Of a DNA stretch of 64,000 nucleotides, positions 17,789 to 27,372 are shown one piece after another (positions within the stretch are counted from its first letter, which is position 1; each line of letters begins with the position of its first letter). A program made the position numbers and the translations under genes. The notes beneath the pieces were generated by a model that saw only the letters and a program-made list of their open reading frames with translations, was not told the DNA's origin and made no database searches. The stretch is from Bordetella parapertussis (GTDB taxonomy: Bacteria; Acidobacteriota; Terriglobia; Bryobacterales; Bryobacteraceae). The stretch lies in the NCBI GenBank assembly GCA_943328975.2, contig CALQCC020000001.1, positions 1-64,000 on the forward strand. Direction: 5' to 3'.

Positions 17789-18694
17789 ATGCTAGAAACA
17801 TCCAGCCGGGTTCGCGTTCCGGCCTCCAGCGCGAATCTTGGACCCGGTTTTGACGCCCTTGGCCTTGGCCTGGACCTATACCTCGAATGCCGTTTTCGCG
17901 TGGCCGACTCCCTCTCCATCCGCGCCACCGGCCGTGACGTTGATGTGATCTCGCTCGCCGCCGACAATCTGATCTGGCAGACTGCGCTTCAAGTCGCTGC
18001 TGACGCCGGCCGTGCGATGCCGCCCATCGATCTCGAGATCACCAACGACATTCCGATCGGCAAAGGCTTAGGCTCCAGCGCCGCTGCGCTCACCGCCGGA
18101 GTCGTAATCGCCAACGAAGTCCTAGGCCTCAAGTGGGACGCACACCGCGTGCTGGACGAAGCCGCACGCATCGAAGGCCATCCCGATAACGTAGCTGCGT
18201 GCGTCTTGGGCGCCATCGTAGCCAGCGCCATCGACTCCGAAGGCAAGGCCCGCGCCGTCCGTCTAGATCTGAATGCGCACTACGGTGTTGCGGTGGTCGT
18301 GCCTGACTACGAACTCTCTACATCGAAGGCCCGCGGGGTCCTACCGCAAACTTACTCCCGAGCCGACGCCGTTTTCAATGTACAGCGCAGCGCGCTCCTT
18401 ATCGTTGCCCTCGCGACCGGCGTGACCAGCGCATTCCCCACAGCGCTCGAAGACCGCATGCACCAGCCCTACCGCTTCCCCTTGGTCCCCGGACTGGAAG
18501 AGATCACCAAACTTCGCGCCCCCGGCCTCCTTGGCTGCGCCCTCAGCGGAGCCGGCCCCTCCATCCTGGTCTTCCACGAACGCGGTCACGAAGAAGTATG
18601 CGAGCTGGTCCGCGGCGTCTTCCAAGCCCACGGCCACGCCTCCGAAATCGTGTGCAAAGGCATCGCCCACCACGGCTACACCTTGGAAGGGTAA
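17789..18694 (+). CDS. thrB: Homoserine kinase
   Basis: ThrB phosphorylates homoserine in threonine synthesis. It is a GHMP kinase: [19 protein letters not shown] at the N-terminus (the [12 protein letters not shown] motif) and the glycine-rich ATP site [16 protein letters not shown] near residue 90, with a C-terminal [14 protein letters not shown]. The length of 301 residues is typical. It is divergent from the MauE-fusion gene and is followed by the DUF255 gene 55 bases later. Confidence 0.95.
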   Translation: MLETSSRVRVPASSANLGPGFDALGLGLDLYLECRFRVADSLSIRATGRDVDVISLAADNLIWQTALQVAADAGRAMPPIDLEITNDIPIGKGLGSSAAALTAGVVIANEVLGLKWDAHRVLDEAARIEGHPDNVAACVLGAIVASAIDSEGKARAVRLDLNAHYGVAVVVPDYELSTSKARGVLPQTYSRADAVFNVQRSALLIVALATGVTSAFPTALEDRMHQPYRFPLVPGLEEITKLRAPGLLGCALSGAGPSILVFHERGHEEVCELVRGVFQAHGHASEIVCKGIAHHGYTLEG

Positions 18695-18704
18695 TTGGGT
18701 AATT

Positions 18705-18717
18705 GGTGTCAGACACC
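18705..18717. repeat. Short palindrome GGTGTCAGACACC
   Basis: A 13-base palindrome (GGTGTC-A-GACACC) with AT-rich flanks in the thrB-DUF255 gap. I recall this motif as a dispersed palindromic unit in several bacterial genomes. No second copy was seen in this window. Confidence 0.4.
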
Positions 18718-18749
18718 TTAAATCCCGATTACCGCGTTACGCTGTAAGG

Positions 18750-20774
18750 GTGCCCACCAACCGCCTGATCGGCGAAAAAAGTCCCTACCTCCTGCAACAC
18801 GCTCACAACCCCGTCGACTGGTATCCCTGGGGCGACGAGGCTTTCGCCAAAGCGCGCGCCGAGGACAAACCGATCTTCCTTTCCATCGGCTACTCCACCT
18901 GCCACTGGTGTCACGTGATGGAACGCGAGTCCTTTGAAAACGAAGCTGTCGCCGAGGCCTTGAACAAGAACTTTGTCTGCATTAAGCTCGACCGCGAAGA
19001 GCGCCCGGACCTGGACCGCGTCTACATGTTATTCGTCCAATCCGCGACCGGCAGCGGTGGCTGGCCCATGTCCGTATGGCTCACGCCCGACGCGAAACCC
19101 TTCTTCGGTGGCACCTATTTCCCGCCCGACAATCGTTACGGACGCCCTGGTTTCAAGGCGCTGCTCGACCATCTCTCCAACGCGTGGAGGAATGAGCGCG
19201 AGAAGATCGAACGTTCCGGCACGCAGGTGATCCAGCAACTCCGCGACCTCAGCCGCGCAGGCGCCGACGAGTCGGGCGGCGACATCCAAGAAGGCCTCGA
19301 CGCGACCTTCAACTACTACCGCCGCACCTTCGATCCGCGCAAAGGCGGCTTCGGCAACGCACCCAAGTTCCCGCGCCCCAGCGTCTTCAATTTCCTCCTG
19401 CGCTACGGAGCTGTTGAACAAAATGAAGAAGCCCAGCCCATGGTCTTCAAAACCCTCGACGCGATGGCCAAGGGCGGCATGAACGACCAACTCGGTGGCG
19501 GCTTCCATCGCTACTCGGTCGACGAGAATTGGTTCGTGCCTCACTTCGAGAAGATGCTCTACGATCAGGCGCAGCTCGCGACCTCGTATCTGGAAGCTTT
19601 CCAGATCACCCGCGAGGAACCCTTCGCACAAGTGGCCCACGACACCTTTGAATACGTACTCCGCGACTTGACCCATCCCGAAGGCGGCTTCTATTCCGCC
19701 GAAGATGCCGACAGCGCCGCTGATCCCGCACATCCGCACGACAAGGGCGAAGGCACTTTCTACATCTGGACCCATCAAGAACTGCTCGACGCCCTCGGCG
19801 CAGAAGACGCGACCATCTTTGAACGCCGCTACGGCGTCGCCCCCAACGGCAACGTTCAGGAAGATCCTCACGGCGAATTCGGCGGACGCAACATCCTCTA
19901 TCAAGCCCACGACCTCGATCCCGCACACGCTGATTCCATCACTCGCTCCATCGCGAAGTTGATGGCGATTCGTTCCACCCGCCCCCGTCCACACTTGGAC
20001 GACAAAGTTCTCGCTGGCTGGAACGGCATGATGATTTCCGCCTTCGCGAAGGGCGCGCAGATCTTAGATGAGCCTCGCTACAAGGAAGCAGCCCAACGCG
20101 CCGCTGCATTCGTTGCTGCGAAGCTGTGGCGCGAATCCGACTCCACACTTTTGCGCCGCTACCGAGACGGCGATTCCGCCATCGAAGCCTTCCTCGACGA
20201 CTACGCCTGTCTAACCAACGCGCTGGTCGATCTCTACGAGACTACTTTCGACGCTGGGTACCTGCGCTGGGCGGAACAACTCGCAACCAAGGCCATTGCT
20301 CGCTTTGAAGATCCAGTGGGAGGCTTCTTCTCCACCCCCGAAGGCCAAACCGACCTGGTGCTGCGCCTGAAAGACGATTACGATGGAGCCGAGCCCTCCG
20401 GCAACTCCGTGATGACACTCGCCCTCTTGCGCCTCGCACGTCTCCGCAATCGCGACGACTTCCGCCAGTCCGCTGAGCGAGCTCTTGCTGCGTTCCAAGG
20501 GAAGATGCGTACCGGAGGTCCAGGACTCCCACAGATGTTAGTCGCACAAATGTTCGCCGCAGGCCGCCCGATGGAGATCGTCTTTGCGGGCGAACCCACG
20601 CCCGAGGTCCTTCGCGTCGCCCGCGCCCACTTCCTGCCGAACGCAGTAATGATGCGCGCCGAACATGCTCCCGACGCGGCTACTTACAGCAGGCCCGGCG
20701 TCTACGTCTGCGAGAACTACGCCTGCCAGTTGCCAGTTTCTAGCCCAGAAGAGCTAGAGAAACTACTACAATAG
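18750..20774 (+). CDS. DUF255/YyaL thioredoxin-domain protein
   Basis: A 674-residue protein of the YyaL (spermatogenesis-associated protein 20) family. The thioredoxin-like N-terminus has the motif [17 protein letters not shown] with a CxxC pair, and the rest is an alpha/alpha-toroid like that of six-hairpin glycosidases ([13 protein letters not shown], then a [11 protein letters not shown] stretch). The function is unknown. The frame runs open far upstream into thrB, but the family opening [21 protein letters not shown] fixes the start at the GTG at 18750. Confidence 0.92.
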   Translation: MPTNRLIGEKSPYLLQHAHNPVDWYPWGDEAFAKARAEDKPIFLSIGYSTCHWCHVMERESFENEAVAEALNKNFVCIKLDREERPDLDRVYMLFVQSATGSGGWPMSVWLTPDAKPFFGGTYFPPDNRYGRPGFKALLDHLSNAWRNEREKIERSGTQVIQQLRDLSRAGADESGGDIQEGLDATFNYYRRTFDPRKGGFGNAPKFPRPSVFNFLLRYGAVEQNEEAQPMVFKTLDAMAKGGMNDQLGGGFHRYSVDENWFVPHFEKMLYDQAQLATSYLEAFQITREEPFAQVAHDTFEYVLRDLTHPEGGFYSAEDADSAADPAHPHDKGEGTFYIWTHQELLDALGAEDATIFERRYGVAPNGNVQEDPHGEFGGRNILYQAHDLDPAHADSITRSIAKLMAIRSTRPRPHLDDKVLAGWNGMMISAFAKGAQILDEPRYKEAAQRAAAFVAAKLWRESDSTLLRRYRDGDSAIEAFLDDYACLTNALVDLYETTFDAGYLRWAEQLATKAIARFEDPVGGFFSTPEGQTDLVLRLKDDYDGAEPSGNSVMTLALLRLARLRNRDDFRQSAERALAAFQGKMRTGGPGLPQMLVAQMFAAGRPMEIVFAGEPTPEVLRVARAHFLPNAVMMRAEHAPDAATYSRPGVYVCENYACQLPVSSPEELEKLLQ

Positions 20775-20779
20775 TACCT

Positions 20780-21307
20780 ATGGCCACACCCCAGGAAAGA
20801 CCAGCCGCAACTACACTCATGGGCAACCCGATGACGTTGCTCGGACCCGAATTGAAAGCAGGCGACAAAGCCCCCGATTTCAGCTCCGTCGACAACGGCT
20901 TGAAGCCCGTTGACCTCGCTGCCACCGGTAACGGCGTGCGTGTTTTCAGCGTCGTGCCCTCGCTCGATACCCCCGTCTGCGACATGCAGACCAAGCGCTT
21001 CAACGACGAAGCCGGCAAGCTGGGCGACGTAACCATTTACACCGTCAGCATGGACCTGCCGTTCGCCCAAAAGCGTTGGTGCGGAGCCTTCGGCGTCGAC
21101 CACGTGAAGATGTTGTCCGATCATCGTGACGGCTCTTTCGGTCAAGCCTACGGCACGCTCATCAAGGAGCTGCGTATCCTGAGCCGCGCGATTTTCGTTG
21201 TCGACAAAAACAACGTGATCCGTCACGCCGAATACGTCAAAGAAGTCAGCGAGCATCCCAACTACGATGCCGCCATGGCCGCAGCCCGTGCAGCCGCAAC
21301 CGCATAG
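20780..21307 (+). CDS. tpx: Thiol peroxidase (Tpx, atypical 2-Cys peroxiredoxin)
   Basis: Tpx reduces hydrogen peroxide and organic peroxides with thioredoxin. The peroxidatic cysteine is in PSLDTPVCDMQTKRFN and the resolving cysteine in QKRWCGAFGVDHVKMLSDHRDG, the Tpx arrangement. At 175 residues it is close to the family length of about 167. It follows the DUF255 gene by 5 bases, so it is probably co-transcribed with another thioredoxin-fold protein. Confidence 0.95.
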   Translation: MATPQERPAATTLMGNPMTLLGPELKAGDKAPDFSSVDNGLKPVDLAATGNGVRVFSVVPSLDTPVCDMQTKRFNDEAGKLGDVTIYTVSMDLPFAQKRWCGAFGVDHVKMLSDHRDGSFGQAYGTLIKELRILSRAIFVVDKNNVIRHAEYVKEVSEHPNYDAAMAAARAAATA

Positions 21308-21331
21308 TTGTAAACTCTGTCCGGGAGCCTC

Positions 21332-22597
21332 ATGGCTCCCGGTATCAATAATCCGATGAGCGAACCTGCTTTTGAAACCTGGGGTGTAGACGATAGTCCC
21401 GTCGCCATTGAGTACTCACTCGTGGTGATCGAAGAAATTCGTCAACAAGTCTCGCAAGGCCTGCTGCGCTTTTCGCGCGGTGGAATCGAAGTGGGCGGCG
21501 TCATGTATGGTACACGTGACGGTCGTAAGGTCCGTATTCAAGCCATCCGTCCTATCCCCTGTGATCATGCGAACGGTCCGTCCTTCGCCCTCTCTCCGGA
21601 CGATCGCGCCGCACTCGAAACCCAGCTCGCCGAAGATTCCCAGGACCCGCATTTGCAAGGCCTCGTTCGCATAGGTTGGTTCGTCTCCCATACCCGCGGC
21701 GAATTGACCATGACCCCGACTGACCTGGAAATGTTCTCGACCTATTTCCGCGATCCGTGGCAGGTGACCTTGGTCATCCGTCCAGGGCGGGGCAGTGCCA
21801 TGCGAGCCGCCTTCTTCGTCTGGGAACAAGATGGCACGGTTCGTGGCGACCACAGCTACAAAGAATTCAACTTTCCCGACCGCCTATCCGGAATCGTCGA
21901 CGGCCCATCGCGCGCCGAACGAGCCGAGCTTCGCGGTGAAGCGCGTGCCGGCTTCCGGACGCTTCCTCCTCTGCCCATGCCGCCTACACCCGTGGAACGC
22001 CCACGCGCACCGCAGCTGTCTGTCTTTGAAAACTCCCAGTATCTTCCCGCTCCCATGCCCGAGCGAAAGAAATGGCCTTTCCTAGTCGGCGGCTTGGCCG
22101 TCTTGGCCGTAGTTGCGTTGATCGGATTGCGGTATTTTGTGACGTCCGCGCCGCCCGAAGCCCTCGGCTTGGTCATGACTGAAACGCAGGGACAGTTACA
22201 GATTCAGTGGAACAATACGTCGCGTACCGTGCTCCGCGCCACCAAGGGCACCCTCAATATCGCCGACGGCGCTGCCACCGAAAAGGTGCCGCTCTCTCGC
22301 AGCCAACTCGCGGACGGCCACTACCTCTATACGCGAAAAGGTGCTGATGTCGAAGTAAGAATGGAAGTGGAAGGCTCCGAAGGCGCACTCGCGGAATCTT
22401 CCCGTTTCCTTGGTCGGGCCCCCGTGTCCGCGGCTGCGAAAACCGAAGAGTTGCAGGCATTGGAGTCCAAGCGCGCCGCCCTCGAAGAAGAAGTGAATCG
22501 CTTGAAGACCCAAAACTCTACGTTGAACGACCGCATTCAGCAGTTGGAACGCACCCAGCGCATCCTCGAAACCCGGCTAGGCATACCCGCGCAATAG
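21332..22597 (+). CDS. Membrane protein with degenerate JAB/MPN-like domain and C-terminal coiled coil
   Basis: A 421-residue protein. The N-terminal 170 residues resemble a JAB/MPN fold: an early Glu in GGIEVGGVMYG, then GWFVSHTRGELTMTPTDLEMF. The catalytic HxHPx6SxxD signature is degraded to HTRG...TPTD, so metal-protease activity is doubtful. A proline-rich linker precedes a membrane helix (WPFLVGGLAVLAVVALIGL, about 250-270), and the C-terminal 50 residues form a coiled coil (EELQALESKRAALEEEVNRL). The ATG at 21332 has a GGGAG five bases upstream; an ATG eight codons later is an alternative. Function is unknown. Confidence 0.65.
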   Translation: MAPGINNPMSEPAFETWGVDDSPVAIEYSLVVIEEIRQQVSQGLLRFSRGGIEVGGVMYGTRDGRKVRIQAIRPIPCDHANGPSFALSPDDRAALETQLAEDSQDPHLQGLVRIGWFVSHTRGELTMTPTDLEMFSTYFRDPWQVTLVIRPGRGSAMRAAFFVWEQDGTVRGDHSYKEFNFPDRLSGIVDGPSRAERAELRGEARAGFRTLPPLPMPPTPVERPRAPQLSVFENSQYLPAPMPERKKWPFLVGGLAVLAVVALIGLRYFVTSAPPEALGLVMTETQGQLQIQWNNTSRTVLRATKGTLNIADGAATEKVPLSRSQLADGHYLYTRKGADVEVRMEVEGSEGALAESSRFLGRAPVSAAAKTEELQALESKRAALEEEVNRLKTQNSTLNDRIQQLERTQRILETRLGIPAQ

Positions 22598-22709
22598 CTG
22601 CGAAGCCTTGGGTGCGTTATGCCGGGTGGGGTCCTGCACTGGAAGGCTGGAACGCGCTCGTCACCGATGCCATGTTGAGCCCGAGCAACTTGCTCCGGTT
22701 CACACCCCG

Positions 22710-23639
22710 TTACTTGCGCGCTGCACTGCGAACCGCGGTTCGCGTGGCCACCGCGGGCTTGAACAACTGCTCCGCCTGTTGCTCCGTCAACGTCAGCGTA
22801 AAATTCACGGTCGATCCGCTGGCCGTCACCTGCGGCAAAGCCGGCAGCGGAGATTTCGGTGCGGCCATCCCCATCACGAACTGAAATACGTCCGCCAGAG
22901 CCTGCGCATCTTGCGTGGATCCAGTAACAGCCTGACCGTGCATCGTGATCGTCTCGCCAAAGTTCAGTCCGCCTGAGACCATGTCGATCTTCGTGAGAAT
23001 GTTCTGCACCATCTGGGCTTGGGGCGGGGCATTCGCCGCACTCGGACCCTGCAACTCGCTCAGTCCAGTCGCCACGGCCCAGGCTTGCGATGTCGTGCTA
23101 ACTTCCGTCGCCTTCGCAGTCAGCGGACCGGTCGAGCGAGTCGCCCCAATCCAGCGATCCACTGCGGCCTTCACCAACTCCCGGTTCCCGATCACGACCG
23201 TCGTTCCGTCCAAAAACGCGACTGCGCCATCCTGCGCAGGACTCTTAGCCGCGCTCCCGCCACCAATGAGTGTGACGCCGCGGTAGCTCTCGATAGGAGC
23301 TCCGGCCGTCATCGCCAAGTTGGTCAGTCGTGTGGGTTGAAACGAGCCGTGACCCGCGACCAGTCCTCCGCTATTCCCAGCCGAGCCCGCCACCGTCTCA
23401 GTCAAATCGGTGCGCGGATCAAATCCCGTCGCGGCCTTAAGTTGGTCGAATTGCGCGTTCGGCCCCGCCTGCGAAAGTACGAATTGGCCAAACGGTGATG
23501 CCTTGGCCTGGCCCATCTGAACGCCCGCCAGAATCTTGGCGTCTGGCATCAACAGCCCCAACAACTGAGGATCGGCGGCAGCCCAAACAGAGCTCACCCC
23601 GCCGGCAAGAATAAGTGCGGAGAATCGGAAAAGTTTCAT
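22710..23639 (-). CDS. Secreted hypothetical protein
   Basis: A 309-residue protein from the ATG at 23639, with a signal peptide (MKLFRFSALILAGGVSSVWA) and probable cleavage after AWA or AAA. The mature part is rich in Ala, Gly, Thr and Val and contains repeated short strands such as GGLNFGETITMHGQAVTGS and SGSTVNFTLTLTEQQAEQL. I do not recognise a family; the layout recalls the abundant acidobacterial secreted proteins. It lies upstream of nothing on its strand and converges with the JAB-like gene. Confidence 0.6.
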   Translation of the reverse strand: MKLFRFSALILAGGVSSVWAAADPQLLGLLMPDAKILAGVQMGQAKASPFGQFVLSQAGPNAQFDQLKAATGFDPRTDLTETVAGSAGNSGGLVAGHGSFQPTRLTNLAMTAGAPIESYRGVTLIGGGSAAKSPAQDGAVAFLDGTTVVIGNRELVKAAVDRWIGATRSTGPLTAKATEVSTTSQAWAVATGLSELQGPSAANAPPQAQMVQNILTKIDMVSGGLNFGETITMHGQAVTGSTQDAQALADVFQFVMGMAAPKSPLPALPQVTASGSTVNFTLTLTEQQAEQLFKPAVATRTAVRSAARK

Positions 23640-23689
23640 GTTGTACCTCAATCCCTTCTACGATCCAAGACGGAGCCGCGTTCCGTTTA

Positions 23690-24034
23690 TTACTTGTGGG
23701 CCTTCTCTTTGCTTTTGGCCGCCGCGGGCGTTACGCCTTTGGCCGCAGGCGTCGCGACCTTCACGTTGTACAGCGTGTAGTCGTCATCGTACACCGTGGC
23801 CTCGATCTCATCGCCCACTTTGACGGCCTTCAACAGATCCAACTTGTCCACCTTGTACGGCATCGTCATGGGTCCCATGTAGCCCTCGACATTGCCGTGG
23901 TTGACGGTGAGCGCGTCTTTCCCGACGTCCGTCACCTTGCCCTTCAGGGTGTGCTGCTTCCCCTTTTGCTGCGCGAACGCTCCCGGCACCAGTAGCCCCC
24001 AAAAAGCAATCGCAGTGACGATCCATCGAGACAT
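23690..24034 (-). CDS. Periplasmic CusF-like copper-binding protein
   Basis: A 114-residue protein with a signal peptide (AIAFWGLLVPGAFAQ) and a small beta-barrel domain. The segment EGYMGPMTMPYKVDK holds Met residues in the MTM arrangement of CusF-type copper sites. The C-terminus is a Lys/Ala tail. A metallochaperone role is inferred from the motif; no copper efflux genes are adjacent. It follows the dienelactone hydrolase gene by 2 bases. Confidence 0.65.
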   Translation of the reverse strand: MSRWIVTAIAFWGLLVPGAFAQQKGKQHTLKGKVTDVGKDALTVNHGNVEGYMGPMTMPYKVDKLDLLKAVKVGDEIEATVYDDDYTLYNVKVATPAAKGVTPAAAKSKEKAHK

Positions 24035-24036
24035 AA

Positions 24037-24735
24037 CTAAGCCCTCCGCTTTCCGATCAGCGTTTCAACCAGGAATGACAACGTCCGCATGTCCGCAACA
24101 TCCGCCGACCGTGGATGGAAGTGTGCACCATCCGGCCGCGCGAACGCATGTCCAGCTTCCGGATATTCGAAAATCTTCGCGTCCTTGTCCTTCAGTGCGT
24201 CCTTCACCTGCGCGACCACTTCCGGACCCGCGTACGCGTCCTGTCCGCCATAGTGCATCAGCAACGGGCAGGAAAGCTTAGCCACCTTGTCCAGGTGCTT
24301 CTCAATTCCCACGCCGTAATAAGCCACTGCCGCATCCGGTTTCTCATCCGCCGCCGTCAGGAAGGACAGCAGTCCGCCCCAGCAATACCCCACCACGCCG
24401 ACGTCCCCAGTGCAGGCCGGGTGCTTGCGCAAAAACGCGACCGCCGCGCCGATGTCTTTCACCACCGCGTCGTCGTTCATCTTCATGCGCAATGTGCGCG
24501 CCTTCTCGACGTCCGTGCTCTCCGATAGGTTGGTATCCGCTTCGGCACTCCAGAACAGATCCGGACAAATCACCGTGAACTGCCGCTTGGCCAAGAAGTC
24601 GCAAATCTTCTTCATGCTGGCGGTGACGCCAAAGATCTCTTGCAGCACCACCACGCCCGCGCCTTTGCCGGCCTTCGGCAGTGCCATGTAAGCGGACATT
24701 TCGCTGCCCGCGGCGTTAGGAACCCGAATCATCAT
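24037..24735 (-). CDS. Dienelactone hydrolase family protein
   Basis: An alpha/beta hydrolase of the DLH family, 232 residues. The nucleophile is the Cys in VVGYCWGG, with the Asp in HYGGQDAYAG and the His in AGHAFARP completing the Cys-Asp-His triad. Such enzymes open cyclic dienelactones in aromatic degradation but act on many esters. The start is the ATG at 24735 or the one at 24732. A TATCAT box at 24744-24749 lies 8 bases upstream. It is probably co-transcribed with the CusF-like gene. Confidence 0.88.
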   Translation of the reverse strand: MMIRVPNAAGSEMSAYMALPKAGKGAGVVVLQEIFGVTASMKKICDFLAKRQFTVICPDLFWSAEADTNLSESTDVEKARTLRMKMNDDAVVKDIGAAVAFLRKHPACTGDVGVVGYCWGGLLSFLTAADEKPDAAVAYYGVGIEKHLDKVAKLSCPLLMHYGGQDAYAGPEVVAQVKDALKDKDAKIFEYPEAGHAFARPDGAHFHPRSADVADMRTLSFLVETLIGKRRA

Positions 24736-24789
24736 ACGGCACCATGATAGCGAACTGGCTAGCGGAACGACGAGCGTTTCACCCCAACC

Positions 24790-24819
24790 TTGCACCGGCA
24801 GCCAGTGCGGACCTATGAT
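24790..24819 (+). promoter_or_regulatory. Promoter of the creatininase gene
   Basis: TTGCAC (24790-24795) and TATGAT (24814-24819) are 18 bases apart and point toward the creatininase-PAP2 pair. A GGAGA at 24845-24849 lies 10 bases before that ATG, so this message has a normal leader. Confidence 0.45.
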
Positions 24820-24859
24820 AGTCCCGACCTAAACAACCGCTTACCGGAGATTCCTCTTC

Positions 24860-25768
24860 ATGAGAACACTCGGCTTCGCCTTCTGTACGCTCAGCGCCTG
24901 CCTATTCGCGCAAGCCCCCCAACGGGGCGGCTATTCCATCTTTGATGGAACCATGGTGGACCTTTCCTATCCAGCCATCGAGCAAGCAGCCAAAGATCAC
25001 GCCGTCATTCTGTGGCCGCTAGGCGTCATCGAAGAACATGGTCCCGCCATGCCTCTGGGGACCGATATCTACCAGTCCACGGAGCGCATGCGACGCGTCG
25101 GTGAATTGCTCAAGGCCGACGGTATACGCAGCCTGGTGGCCCCGCCCATGTATTGGGGCATGAACGAAGCCACCAATGGCTTCGGCGGATCCTTTAGCGT
25201 GAGGCCTTCCACGCTCAAGGCGATTATCGAGGATACCTTCCTCAGTCTGCGCAAAGATGGCTTTGAGAACGTCTACCTCATTACCGGCCACGGCGATCGC
25301 ATCCACAATAAAGTCATCGTCGAGGCCGTGGAAGAGGCCCGCATCACTACCGGCATCCGTGGCAACGTTGTGATGAACGCCGCGCTGCGCGATCGACTGG
25401 GGCTCACCGGAAAAGAGCCGCACGTTCTGATCCAGGCTGAAACTCCCGCGCCCGTGCCAGCCCCCGCCCCCGCCGCGCGTCCTCAGCAAGTCGACGGACA
25501 CTCCGGCGGTGGCGAAAGCAGTTCCATGTTGTACTTGTTCCCGAACCTGGTGAACACCGACGTTCTCAAGACCCTCAAGCCCACCAACTACGGCCAGGAC
25601 GATTTAGTCGAGTGGCGCAAAGGCTGGGCCGACGCCCGCGCGAAGACCCCCCAGGGCTACTTCGGCGACCCCGCGTCCGCTGACGCTAACCGGGGCAAGC
25701 AAGCCTTCGACCGCGACACCGCATCGATTGCCGCGACCATCAAGGCGCACCTGCAGGCGAAGAGATAA
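24860..25768 (+). CDS. Secreted creatininase-family amidohydrolase
   Basis: A 302-residue protein with a signal peptide (MRTLGFAFCTLSACLFAQ). The creatininase fold is shown by LGVIEEHGPAMPLGTDIYQ near residue 53 and LITGHGDRIHNK near 138, which supply Glu, His and Asp metal ligands. Characterised members hydrolyse creatinine, mycofactocin precursor peptide or formamides, so the substrate is open. Export is unusual for the family, most members of which are cytosolic. A PAP2 gene follows 3 bases later. Confidence 0.83.
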   Translation: MRTLGFAFCTLSACLFAQAPQRGGYSIFDGTMVDLSYPAIEQAAKDHAVILWPLGVIEEHGPAMPLGTDIYQSTERMRRVGELLKADGIRSLVAPPMYWGMNEATNGFGGSFSVRPSTLKAIIEDTFLSLRKDGFENVYLITGHGDRIHNKVIVEAVEEARITTGIRGNVVMNAALRDRLGLTGKEPHVLIQAETPAPVPAPAPAARPQQVDGHSGGGESSSMLYLFPNLVNTDVLKTLKPTNYGQDDLVEWRKGWADARAKTPQGYFGDPASADANRGKQAFDRDTASIAATIKAHLQAKR

Positions 25769-25771
25769 CGG

Positions 25772-26599
25772 GTGTCCCGACTCCGCTCGTCGGAACTCTT
25801 CATTATCGGGTACTTCATATACGTTGCGTTCGTAGCGCTCTTCTTGCTCGACGTATCCTGGCCCGCTTGGATCTTCGCGTTGTGCGTGGCGAGCCTGATT
25901 TGGGGACTCAGCCGGACCGATTCCTTCCTGCGCGACTGGCTGCCGCTGGCCTACACGCTCGTCGCCTATCGTGAAATGGATCTATTCCGCTTCACCGCTC
26001 ACGACCATTCCTTGGAACGCACCTGGATCTTGTGGGATCGCTGGGCGCTCGATCAAATCCATGTCCGCTCCGCCATCGAGGCCCTGGGCTGGCCGCTCCC
26101 ATTCTATCTGGAGCTGTGTTACCTGCTGGTATACGCGGTTGGCGTGGTCGCATTGATCGCACTGCTCTTGAACGGTCGCCGCGCTCAAGTGGATCGGCTG
26201 TTGCTGGCTTATCTCGCCGGAACGCTGGGAACGTACGCGCTCTTCCCGTTCTTTCCTTCAGATCCGCCCCGCCTTCTTTTCCCCGGCGCGGATCTTCCCA
26301 ACGTAGTCACCCTGCCGCGACAGCTGAACCTATGGCTCGTCGGGACGTATGGCATCCACTCCAGTGTGTTTCCCAGCGCGCATGTCTCTTCAGCGCTTTC
26401 AGCAGCATGGGGCTTGCATGCGACGCTCCCACAGCGTCCTTGGATTGGTCGATCGATGGCACTCTACGGAATCTCAGTGGCCGTAGCCACCGTGTACGGA
26501 CGCTATCACTACGCAGCGGACGCCGTGGCAGGTATCGTGATGAGCCTGGCAGCGATCCTCGCCCTGCGATTGCATCGCCGTCGCCCCATCTCCAACTAG
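25772..26599 (+). CDS. PAP2 superfamily membrane phosphatase/phosphotransferase
   Basis: A 275-residue membrane protein starting at a GTG. Six or so hydrophobic helices carry PAP2 motifs: SDPPRLLFPG, the central SSVFPSAHVSS (PSGH-like) and YGRYHYAADAVAG with Arg-His-Asp. The segment between resembles the Aur1/inositolphosphotransferase-type branch (PAP2_3). It may dephosphorylate or transfer phospho-head groups of lipids. It is co-transcribed with the creatininase gene and overlaps the PEP-CTERM gene by 4 bases. Confidence 0.78.
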   Translation: MSRLRSSELFIIGYFIYVAFVALFLLDVSWPAWIFALCVASLIWGLSRTDSFLRDWLPLAYTLVAYREMDLFRFTAHDHSLERTWILWDRWALDQIHVRSAIEALGWPLPFYLELCYLLVYAVGVVALIALLLNGRRAQVDRLLLAYLAGTLGTYALFPFFPSDPPRLLFPGADLPNVVTLPRQLNLWLVGTYGIHSSVFPSAHVSSALSAAWGLHATLPQRPWIGRSMALYGISVAVATVYGRYHYAADAVAGIVMSLAAILALRLHRRRPISN

Positions 26600-27219
26600 T
26601 TGCGCGAGCCCAGGCGCCGGCGGCCTGCCGCTACCATCGCCAGCAGTCCCATCCCCGCCAAGACCAGCGTCTGTGGCTCGGGTGTCGCAATGGGCGCGCC
26701 GATGGAGAATTCAATTCCGACCGGCTGAGTCGATGTGGCGAACGCCGCACTCAACCCATCGCCGGACAAGAAGAAATCGGTGAGCCACGCGATCTGAGTT
26801 GCGTCTCCACTTTGAGCCGCCAGCATCCGGGTAATGAAATCGTCATGATGCGTGTTCGGAAATACGACGCTAAACTTCTGTCCAAAGGCCCCCGTCGCAA
26901 ATGTGTCGTTGGTGAAGAAGACGACGTGGGATTTATTGTCCCCGCCGGTGGTGGAGGGAAGATCCAACCCAACGATCAGCGACATGGTCGGTAAGAACGC
27001 GACCTCATGACTCAATACCGAGACGCCACTTCCTGCGACCACATAAGGAAAATCCAGGTTGACCATCCCTGAACCACTTTCCAGGATCATGACACTGGTA
27101 AGGTCATTGCCATTCAAAGTGCCGGCACTAATATCCAGGGTATAGTCGACGAAAATGGAACCGGCTGAACCAACGCTCACGACTGTGCACAGAAGCGCCA
27201 ATACTTTGAATAGTTTCAT
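26596..27219 (-). CDS. PEP-CTERM-anchored secreted protein
   Basis: A 207-residue exported protein with signal peptide (MKLFKVLALLCTVVSVGSAGS) and a C-terminal sorting signal: TPEPQTLVLAGMGLLAMVAAG followed by RRRLGSRN. That PEP, hydrophobic helix, Arg cluster is read by an exosortase in Gram-negative bacteria and marks proteins for the surface or biofilm matrix. The mature domain is beta-rich with no recognised fold. It converges with the PAP2 gene. Confidence 0.85.
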   Translation of the reverse strand: MKLFKVLALLCTVVSVGSAGSIFVDYTLDISAGTLNGNDLTSVMILESGSGMVNLDFPYVVAGSGVSVLSHEVAFLPTMSLIVGLDLPSTTGGDNKSHVVFFTNDTFATGAFGQKFSVVFPNTHHDDFITRMLAAQSGDATQIAWLTDFFLSGDGLSAAFATSTQPVGIEFSIGAPIATPEPQTLVLAGMGLLAMVAAGRRRLGSRN

Positions 27220-27315
27220 GGAGCTTGGATACTAGCATCCGGTCCGGCAGGACACCCATGAACCAAAGGTCCTGGGAATACTGAAGTGCTGAAAACACCG
27301 GAGGGCCCGACTAGG

Positions 27316-27344
27316 TTGACACCGCCAGCACTGAAGAATACTCT
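27316..27344 (+). promoter_or_regulatory. Candidate promoter of the cytochrome/monooxygenase-like gene
   Basis: TTGACA (27316-27321) and TACTCT (27339-27344) are separated by 17 bases. An AGAAGAGG sequence just before the ATG at 27373 gives a ribosome-binding site. The -35 is perfect, the -10 is poor. Confidence 0.4.
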
Positions 27345-27372
27345 TGCGTAGTAATAAGAAGAGGCCGCCTAC

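Noticed and set aside
19029-19994. A 321-codon minus-strand frame over the DUF255 gene
   Set aside because: Shadow of a gene with conserved CHWC motif and full family length.
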